From the NCBI GenBank assembly GCA_021234155.1, contig JAJEKV010000010.1, positions 20,856,833-20,920,832 on the forward strand: a DNA stretch of 64,000 nucleotides, read 5' to 3'. A model generated the notes under the pieces. It made no database searches and was not told where the DNA came from. It was given only the letters and a program-made list of their open reading frames with translations. The DNA comes from Isoetes taiwanensis. Taxonomy: Eukaryota; Streptophyta; Lycopodiopsida; Isoetales; Isoetaceae. Within the stretch, counting starts at the first letter, position 1. Every line of letters starts with the position of its first letter. Made by a program: the position numbers and the translations under genes. Below are positions 57,714-64,000 of this stretch, in pieces.

Positions 57714-58302
57714 GTTTTCGTAACAGAAATTCAGTGGATTTCTGATACTTCCTTATTTCGCGAAGTGCCACGGTACCAGGCTTGTAACGATGCCTCCTCC
57801 TAGGTTGGGGTGCAGCTCCGGGTAGAGTCTTCCCTGCTGTTCCGGGATGCCGGGCTTTACGGATGATATTATCCCGCCGGTTATCCCCTGCAGCCTTGGC
57901 GATTCCTCCCCGAGCTCTAAGCTGGTCCTTATACTGAGCACCAGATCTGCGGGGTGTCTTCTTTTGTCTTCGGCGAGGAACACGGACTTCTGCAGGTGGT
58001 GGCTCTTGCCGATGCCTTTCTTCCTCTTCCTTCCTCAGTCGCTCCATCACGGCTTCGGTTGCCTCTCTTGCTCTCTGCTCTGCTTCGTCCTGCATTCTTT
58101 TCAGATTTTGCTCTTGTTCTACCTGCTGCTGATGGATAGTATCCTCACGAAGCTTGGCAGCCTCCTCCGTCAACTGTGTTGCCTTCTGTGCTTGCGCCGG
58201 AGTGTGGCTTGCTCCTCGCCTTTGCTCTCTTTGGCTATTCTGATTTCCGTTCTTCTTGTAAGCTCTATGAAGTAACGTGGGGATTAGCTTGCATATCTCG
58301 CT
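57714..58302 (-). CDS. Chimeric ORF: coiled coil + basic tail + histone H3/CENH3-like segment inside an LTR element
   Basis: The minus strand is open from 58302 into the LTR (stop at 57658). It lacks an ATG near its start, the first Met being in a KRMQDEAEQ stretch. Residues ~25-90 are Glu/Gln/Arg-rich with heptad character ([20 protein letters not shown]). A basic, Arg/Pro-rich tail follows ([16 protein letters not shown] and later [16 protein letters not shown]). Then comes [20 protein letters not shown] followed by EFLLRKLP, which matches the end of the H3 tail and the alphaN helix (canonical [20 protein letters not shown], then ELLIRKLP). The N-tail lacks the canonical H3 K4/K9 sequence, which fits CENH3 better than H3, but CENH3 cannot be proved. 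The rest of the histone fold is absent: the frame changes to LTR sequence right after K-L-P. Confidence 0.75.
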
Positions 58303-58325
58303 TCAACAGCTCACTGGAAATGATC

Positions 58326-58847
58326 TCAGAAGTAGGAGGGTGATCCCGCTTCCCAAAGGATAATGATTGGTCTCTTCTTCATATGAGAACGATGGAAGAG
58401 TATAGGCTCCCCATCAAAAGGCACATGCCGCTTTCCCAAAAAAACGGCACCTTTAAGCGGGTCATCGATGCAAGCCATCAGGGTCCGCTTCTGCGCCATT
58501 TGCAAGCTGTTTTGGGCTCCAGATTGTAGGGCCTCGGCTTCAGTTTGTTCATCCTCACCCTGGGGAAGAACCGTATATACTTCGACACCATCTTCTTGTT
58601 CAACTATGGTGCGTTTTCTCTTGATAGCGTTGAGCTTAATTACAAAACGCCATTATAGCGTAAGAGTGGGTATGGTATTCCCCACTCCTTCATAGAAACG
58701 TTTAACAAGATATTCCAGTATCTCCTCAGTTTTTGCCTCCGTTTCTGGCGATGGGTTTTGCCGTGGCAACAGTTCAGCCATTAAAAACTCTATGGGGGTT
58801 TGAGAATAACGGGGCTTGCGCTTGTACACCTGCTTGACTTCCTCCAT
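58326..58847 (-). pseudogene. Upstream ORF of the LTR-element interior, one in-frame stop
   Basis: It begins MEEVKQVYKRKPRYSQTPIE. An in-frame TAA occurs at 58653-58655 after 64 codons, then the frame stays open to 58326, passing VYTVLPQGEDEQTEAEAL and LMACIDDPLKGAVFLGKRH. It lies 5' of the H3-like ORF on the same strand, in another frame, with only ~25 bp between their open regions, so both may be parts of one ancestral coding sequence. I recognise no gag motif or zinc knuckle. Confidence 0.45.
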
Positions 58848-59034
58848 GTCGAATAGGTGGGCCGGGCAGCGCTTTGGGGGAGAAAAGTAAGGGGCGAGGT
58901 TTGGCTATGGCAGAGGGAAGCTTCTAGTTCCGGCGGCTATGGCGGCTAGGCGGAGCTCAAAAGGGCGCTAGGTGTTGGAGAGAAGTGAAAGAAAAAAGTC
59001 ACTTTTAAACTTTTTAACCCTAAAAAAACTTTTT

Positions 59035-59250
59035 ACAAAAAAGTGGCGGGCGCTGCGCTTTTGGGAGGCACCCCTACCCCGACGTCCGCGGGCGCCAAAT
59101 GGCCCGGTACCCCCGCCGCCACCACTTAGGGTTAGGGTTTTTTTTTTTTTTTTTACGGGTGGCGGCACCCCCACCCCGAGGTTTCTACGGGCGCCAACCG
59201 ACACCGGGTACCCCCCGCCACTTAGGGTTAGGGTTTGGTACCGGTACACC
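59035..59250 (-). repeat. Two imperfect GC-rich tandem units each ending in TTAGGGTTAGGGTTT
   Basis: Units of roughly 95-105 bp (GGGCGCCAA, CGGGTACCCCC and CGCCACTTAGGGTTAGGGTT blocks) occur near 59045-59150 and 59155-59240. They occupy the leader between PBS and the first ORF. The two TTAGGG-type repeats are too few to be telomeric. Confidence 0.7.
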
Positions 59251-59402
59251 CCTTCTAATTACAATTAGACCACGCCAAAGCAAGCATGACGGCAACCATT
59301 ACACCACCCAAAAACTCATACTACTCCAAAATCCTCACTCTCTAGCTAACGATCTATCGAGTTAGTATGTGGCCAGTGCAATAGTTTGGCTTCCCAAAAC
59401 CA

Positions 59403-59415
59403 TGCTCTGATACCA
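59403..59415 (-). promoter_or_regulatory. Primer-binding site of the complete LTR element
   Basis: Minus strand TGGTATCAGAGCA, complementary to the plant initiator Met tRNA 3' end, one base from the LTR boundary at 59417. It differs from the PBS at 2408-2420 only in its last base. Confidence 0.85.
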
Positions 59416-59416
59416 C

Positions 59417-61070
59417 TTTGGACGCCCCCTCGAATATATACAACCCTGACGATATACATACGGGGACTTTCCCCTCCCATGGCGACCACTCGCCATGAGC
59501 GGTGGCTCCCGCCTCATTTCGGCCATCTATAATACGATGCCCGAAAGAAGGACACGGCGGTCATTCGCCCACGCCTTCAATGGGGCTCCTACGTCGCGAA
59601 GCGTGAATACAAGGGTTAGCACACAAAGATAAATCACATATAAATAACCACCAATAAGGGTGGCATATCCATCCAAATACCAACAAAGAAAAGAATATGC
59701 ATCTACACCTAAGAAAACACCCCAAACCCATGGTTCTACCCCGTTCGTGACTCCAAGAGGATCGACCGGCGGCTAGGCCTCAAGAGATCGGCCAGACGTA
59801 ATCTTGACATGGCGTTGGCTGGCATAGAACATTGGCTAGGGTTGTCCACTCCATCCGCCCCTCCCGTGCACACTTTGCGATGGGTCAATTCACGCTATGG
59901 CGCCGCTATAGCCTTCCTGAGACGCAGTGCTCGAGGCATCACCCCGCCGAGCCTACTCCGTGGTTCATGAAGCCCCTAGTCCCGATGAGGCAGGTCAGGG
60001 AAGCGCCCCTTCCAGAATCACGGTGGCTCCATGGGCGAAGCTAGAGAATACGTGTGTCGCATCAGCACCCCCGCATCCGCATCTTACTTTACTCGCCCTA
60101 AATCTACTCAAAGTGCAAGGTGCCCCATACGGGTCACACCTTCCCACCCGTGGAGTGTCGGACCCATACCATACCCTCTCGTGGACCAGGCCATCGTCTA
60201 GCTCGCTATAGAGTCCCGTGAGCCTTTTATGTTCGTGCAAGACCCCACCTCCACTTCACCACTGTGTTCCTTTGTCCGGTGCTAAGCGGCACCATAGCAT
60301 CTATGACCCCAAGGGCTCTTGTGCACAGCCGCATCTAATGGGATAATACAGGGGGTCTATCTAGGAGCATACTACAATACAGGCTCGAGGGTCTCTACCC
60401 CCAGAACCCCCATTTCCAGAAGTAATACCATGCAAAGAACTATCAATCCATCCTTAACACACATAATCAAGATCGTAAATAAGGAGAACTCACCTTTACA
60501 ATCAAGGGTTAGTCCTACAAGTAAAACAATGAGATAACAGAGAAGCAAACACAACCTCGGTGCCTCAACAGGCGCCGCCCTAGAATCCACAACTATATTA
60601 GCCACCCACCAATTACGGGCCGGATCCATTACCCATTGGTGCTTCCATCTCCTAGGCCTTGGTGGTTCAAATTTCAGCTACACAGTATAAAGTACTTGTC
60701 CGTGGCGCAAATAAGTGATTGGGGTTTGGCCAGCTCCTGCTCTTTCTTGGACGAATTTTGGGAGTCAATTAGCTATAGGGATCAGGTTGATGTTCCAATT
60801 TGAAGTCCCCATGTTGGCCAATGAATTAGGCCGGTGGCGCCTTCCCAAAGCATTTATTGGCCTAATTATCCCATTTAATATTAATCCCTAGATTATAGGT
60901 TATTATCTTTAATGATTAAATTAGCATAGCTAATTTAATCCCTTTTAAGTCAACCCCCTAGGTTACAATACCCCATGGTGGCGCATTTTATCTGGCGTGA
61001 CGACGAAGATATTTATAGGTGTACCGTATAAATACGTTACGTATACCGTATAAATACGTGGAACGTCACA
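59417..61070 (-). repeat. 5' LTR (1,654 bp) of the complete element
   Basis: Full-length LTR ending GGAACGTCACA. Its inner edge reads TTTGGACGCCCCCTCGAA instead of TGTGACGCTCCCTGAA. Against the 3' LTR many differences are one-base losses in G or C runs. The outer end contains three ACCGTATAAATACG-like phrases, which could include the promoter, as the U3 start lies there in the minus orientation. Confidence 0.85.
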
Positions 61071-61075
61071 ATTTC
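61071..61075. repeat. Target-site duplication ATTTC (right)
   Basis: It matches 56192-56196 exactly and abuts the terminal CA of the LTR. Confidence 0.85.
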
Positions 61076-62155
61076 CTCTACCACTCTTACTATAAAAACA
61101 CACTGAATAGAAAGAATGGTAAGATTACCTATAAGGAATGAATCCATGCACGTTTTTCTGTATTAACAAATTGGCAATATGCCAGTCAATACCAAATTGG
61201 TTTATTTAGTACCAAATCTGCAAGATGTTATCCATTGGTAAAATATAAGCTCGTATCTAGAATAGCACAAAAGGATTTAATAAAGAGAAGGAATAATTTC
61301 TTCAGACCAAACTACCAAGGGTCATGAAAAATAAACATGCAAGAATCAATCACTGTACTTGGACATCTCAAGATTTAGTCTGCAAGTTTGATTGGCGATA
61401 CAAAAGTGAAAATAAATCCTGCAAAGAAGCGCAACGTAGACCAAAGCTAAGTAGAAGATTAAATAGAATACCCTTGCAGGCAACCCAAAACAGGCTACTC
61501 TTGCATTGACCTGCCTTGTCATCAGATTCTTTCCCTGTCTGCTATTAACCATTAATCTACCTTCCTGCCTTTCTCAAATTTTGGGCAACTATGGTGCATC
61601 CCCTTTAAGAGCTAAAAGTCATCTGTTTAGGAGCTACGAAAACAAAAAGAGCAACACAGAAAACCCTTTCTCTTTGAGTTCAACTTTGAGTTTATTCTGC
61701 ATCCCAAATTCGGCCACAATCTTTTTGCAAAATCCAAGTTGCATTCGAGCAGGTTAGCATAGAAATTAGGACGTCTCCATTCAGATGCAACTCGGCATCT
61801 CAAGCATCGGACTTCAATGAAGATTTAAAATCGAAATTGTACCTCCTTTTTTTCCCTAAGAATTAGAGAACGTGGCTCCATTGATTTAGGAAAACTGGTG
61901 GCTCCATTGATTTAGGAAAACCGATTTCACAACGCGGCTTCCCAACTAAAATTATGCCATTCCAACGGCCTGTCTTTCGACAAAGCTAAGGATTGAAGAC
62001 CACGTCATCAATCCGCTTTCAATTTTTCAAAACCCAAGCTTACATAGAAAATGATACTTCGCGCCATGGAGTTCCCGGTCCTATGAATTTTTAGAAAGAA
62101 TTTACAGGTATGTTCTTATTTTATCTCTGAGATATGCAATTATTTCTGTAAGAAG
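61076..62155. other. Intergenic stretch
   Basis: No gene was recognised. The phrase GTGGCTCCATTGATTTAGGAA occurs twice in tandem at about 61871-61920 (period ~29 bp). The sequence just right of the LTR element may continue whatever is interrupted at 56196, since it is the original neighbour. Confidence 0.4.
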
Positions 62156-62824
62156 ATGACAACAGAGATCAGAATTGTCTTACCTGAAGAATATGCAGTT
62201 ACTTGGAACAAAAAACGTGGAGGCTTCAAGGTTAGAGTAAATGAAGCTTTACTGAGGTCTCAAGGAACTAAGAATGTCGATTTGTGGACACGTGGAGATA
62301 TTTATCACAAGGATCCAATTACCGGTAAGCTCCCCGACTTTAACTCTGTTACTAGTTTGGTTAAATTCGTATGTGAAGGGAGAAATGGCTTGTTGGGCTA
62401 TTGTGATAACATGAAGAGATATATAGATCAGCTTTGTTGCATAATTGGACGTCATAAACATGAAATTGAGTCTATGAGATCTGATATAAAGCAGTCATCA
62501 ATAGATAAGTGTTCACTGGTAAAAGAAATTGAATGCTTGAAGAAAACTTTAGTCCAAATGCAAAATGAAAATATGCTGAAAAATTTTGTCATTAAGCAAG
62601 CAGAGAATGAGACGTGTCATATCCAGAATGATTTGATGCGGGCGGAGTCCTCAGTGAAAGTTCTAGAAGCTCGTTTGAAGAGATTTAAGAAGACTGCAAT
62701 GGGAATGCATGAGAGAAAGAAAAATTTGAAACCCATACATGCATTAGCACCAAAAGAAGGAGCAGCAAGAAGGAGAGTTTATGCAATTAATCAAGTTCTG
62801 AACACAAAAAAAGGAAAGGGGTAG
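62156..62824 (+). CDS. Coiled-coil protein, first part of a putative transposase-like gene
   Basis: This 222-codon open frame starts MTTEIRIVLPEEYAVTWNKK. Residues ~1-75 form a mixed domain with several Trp/Gly positions (a KVRVNEALLRSQGTKNVDLW segment). Residues ~85-190 are a long coiled coil (LVKEIECLKKTLVQMQNENM). The C-terminus is basic. The TAG that ends it follows a GGGG run; a one-base change there would carry the frame into VARKNMGNFLLNMASRDEI and the downstream pieces, so it is probably one gene with 62836-64000. The style resembles multicopy mobile-element proteins of ferns and bryophytes, without a named family. Confidence 0.55.
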   Translation: MTTEIRIVLPEEYAVTWNKKRGGFKVRVNEALLRSQGTKNVDLWTRGDIYHKDPITGKLPDFNSVTSLVKFVCEGRNGLLGYCDNMKRYIDQLCCIIGRHKHEIESMRSDIKQSSIDKCSLVKEIECLKKTLVQMQNENMLKNFVIKQAENETCHIQNDLMRAESSVKVLEARLKRFKKTAMGMHERKKNLKPIHALAPKEGAARRRVYAINQVLNTKKGKG

Positions 62825-62835
62825 CAAGAAAAAAT

Positions 62836-64000
62836 ATGGGAAACTTTTTACTTAACATGGCTTCACGAGATGAGATTCTTGCTCTACTAAACGAGCCATG
62901 CAATGTAGCATTGAAGAGAGATGTACTAGACATGGTAATAAATAGAATAGAATAGAATAGAATAGGTTTTTTAGTATCCACAGAGACCGATTGGCCTATG
63001 GGATCCACTAATGTCAGAAGTAAAGGAAATATATTCAAATATGGATGCAAATGAGGTCCAAACCACTTGCGATACTATTGGATTAAGCAGACAAGGATAT
63101 AGAAGCCTATTCAAACCCTTTCATGCCGCATTAAAATCTCTAGGCACTAAGAAGGTTATAATTCCGCGTCCATATACAGTTGAGAGCATTAGAAGAGAAT
63201 ATGAAAGTTGAGGAGGTTCTTGGAGGTATGCATTCAATTCAATGTAGAGTCTCAAGCATTTCAAAAAAAAATCGCACTGAATGTGATGTGATCGGTCTTA
63301 ACGAGAAAAACAACATTTGGTTTGATTTAGAAACTATTCTCAAACTCATGGTTGTGTTTTATAATTTGCGGTCTTCTGAGATGGAACAATTGGATATCTG
63401 CATTAAGCTCGACGAGATGGAGCTTACGAGCAAGGCAAAGTATGAAAGAGTCTCTTTTGTTCTTGTGAACTATGCCATGGGACCAAGTTATGGAGCACAA
63501 CTATGCCTGCCCAAGAAGAAGAGAAATCCTGAGTTTTTTTCCGTACAATCTGAGGAACATACTTGGTGGCTTGATATGTTTCAAGTTCAGAAGGAGAACT
63601 TTTCAGTCCTAAGGTGGGTGTTTGAACAGACTGATACCCCAAGGATTATTAGTTTGTATGAATCTGGTGAATTATTGCAGGTGGATGGCTTAGGATCATT
63701 TAAGGTGAGATTTCATTTGGCTTCCGATTTAAAAACAGAGAAAGCTATGTATAATGTTGCTAATACGGCTGCTCAAACTTGCATTAATTGTATATTTTGT
63801 ATGTATAAACTAAAAGAAAAAAAAAAAGGGAAAGAGTTTTAGTACTATTTGCAAGCAGGATGCAGCTCCAGATAGACACTTAAAGGACGAAAACTTTGAG
63901 CCAATTTTGCCAATTCCACTACAGCGAGTTCATTTTTGTACTTTACATGCTATGGTTAGTATAGTGGAGAAAATGATACATCATAGTTGTATGTTTGTAT
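62836..64000 (+). pseudogene. Putative transposase-like C-terminal part, broken, runs off the window
   Basis: It continues 62156-62824 after a frameshift. Frame 1 (62836 to 62939 and, after the LINE tail, 63013 to ~63205) reads helical, basic sequence. Frame 2 (about 63200-63842) holds most of a globular domain with LLQVDGLGSFKVRFHLASDL, an Asp-Gly strand like the first catalytic Asp of RNase-H-fold transposases, then a C-x2-C pair (CINCIFCMYK). After another frameshift in an A run (~63818-63830) an H-F-C-T-L-H-A motif follows near 63935. The spacing D...CxxC...HxCxxH is reminiscent of RAG1/Transib-like or related DDE enzymes, but this is only a suggestion. The remaining catalytic residues would lie beyond 64000. 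Confidence 0.45.
62940..63012 (-). mobile_element. ~70-bp LINE 3' tail insertion with TAAT target duplication
   Basis: Read on the minus strand it carries GGATCCCATAGGCCAATCGG, TCTCTGTGGATACTAAAA and a (TATTC)n tail. This is the same 3' terminus as the LINEs ending at 30403 and 44660. TAAT flanks it (62936-62939 and 63009-63012). Removing one target copy and the insert restores the reading frame across the site, which shows that the target was coding when hit. Confidence 0.8.

Larger units (their letters stand above)
56197..61070 (-). mobile_element. Structurally complete non-autonomous LTR retrotransposon (4,874 bp) with captured gene sequence
   Basis: The element begins TGTGACGCTCCC and ends GGAACGTCACA, with a 5-bp target duplication ATTTC on both sides. 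The 5' LTR (59417-61070) is followed, in element orientation, by a PBS (59403-59415). The 3' LTR (56197-57713) lacks its first ~160 bp. The 1.7-kb interior has no gag, protease, integrase, RT or RNase H motif, but carries a broken ORF (58326-58847) and an H3-like ORF (57714-58302). It is therefore a LARD/TRIM-like non-autonomous element that must use proteins from a relative. Since target duplication and ends survive, insertion is fairly recent. Confidence 0.85.

Noticed and set aside
59130-59240. TTAGGGTTAGGGTTT strings as possible telomeric repeat
   Set aside because: Only two repeats per unit within an LTR-element leader; not a telomeric or interstitial telomere array.

Overview
The window looks like a stretch of a land-plant nuclear genome dominated by transposable-element debris. 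The evidence is plant-type gene families (a PUB-class U-box protein, laccase and cytochrome P450 pieces), primer-binding sites matching the plant initiator-Met tRNA 3' end, plant-style Helitron ends and an AT-rich background. Transposase-like families that I associate with ferns and bryophytes (16.6-17.8 kb, perhaps 62-64 kb) hint at a seed-free plant, but that is only an impression. I see no bacterial-type operons, CRISPR arrays, rRNA or clear tRNA genes.

Layout. 0-4 kb: the long terminal repeat (LTR) of a minus-strand LTR retrotransposon with its primer-binding site, plus a perfect 267-bp repeat of the LTR/PBS junction at the window edge. 4.4-8.3 kb: a decayed minus-strand gene with a HAD/FCP1-like segment, bracketed by arrays of a palindromic 13-mer and interrupted by a 362-bp hAT-type MITE. 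8.9-10.1 kb: a diverged LTR fragment followed by a second copy of the HAD segment. 10.7-16.6 kb: a degenerate plus-strand LINE. 16.6-17.8 kb: a broken transposase-like gene. 19.4-20.5 kb: an intact single-exon U-box gene, the best candidate for a functional gene, with a partial copy of its 3' end just downstream and a larger pseudogene copy at 45.8-46.4 kb.

24.2-26.2 kb holds P450 and laccase exon pieces in scrambled order, interrupted by a TIR element, and lies upstream of a Helitron 3' end at 28391. 28.5-29.5 kb carries two tandem TIR elements. 30.4-35.5 kb is a strikingly GC-rich minus-strand LINE inserted in a purine-rich tract, followed by a second Helitron end at 36040. 43.5-44.7 kb is a related, 5'-truncated plus-strand LINE. 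46.4-50.3 kb is nested LTR debris. A minus-strand Helitron end lies at 50303, with possible small exons of an unrecognised minus-strand gene to its right.

56.2-61.1 kb is the most interesting object: a structurally complete LTR element (5-bp target duplication ATTTC, two LTRs, PBS) without gag-pol. Its interior instead contains a minus-strand reading frame joining a coiled coil and a basic tail to a histone H3/CENH3-like segment that stops exactly where the truncated 3' LTR begins. 62.2-64.0 kb is a coiled-coil plus transposase-like gene broken by frameshifts and a ~70-bp LINE tail, running off the right edge.

Many differences between repeat copies are single-base changes in G/C or A runs, so some frameshifts could be sequence error rather than biology. 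Functional calls are by eye from motif recognition; no database search was run.
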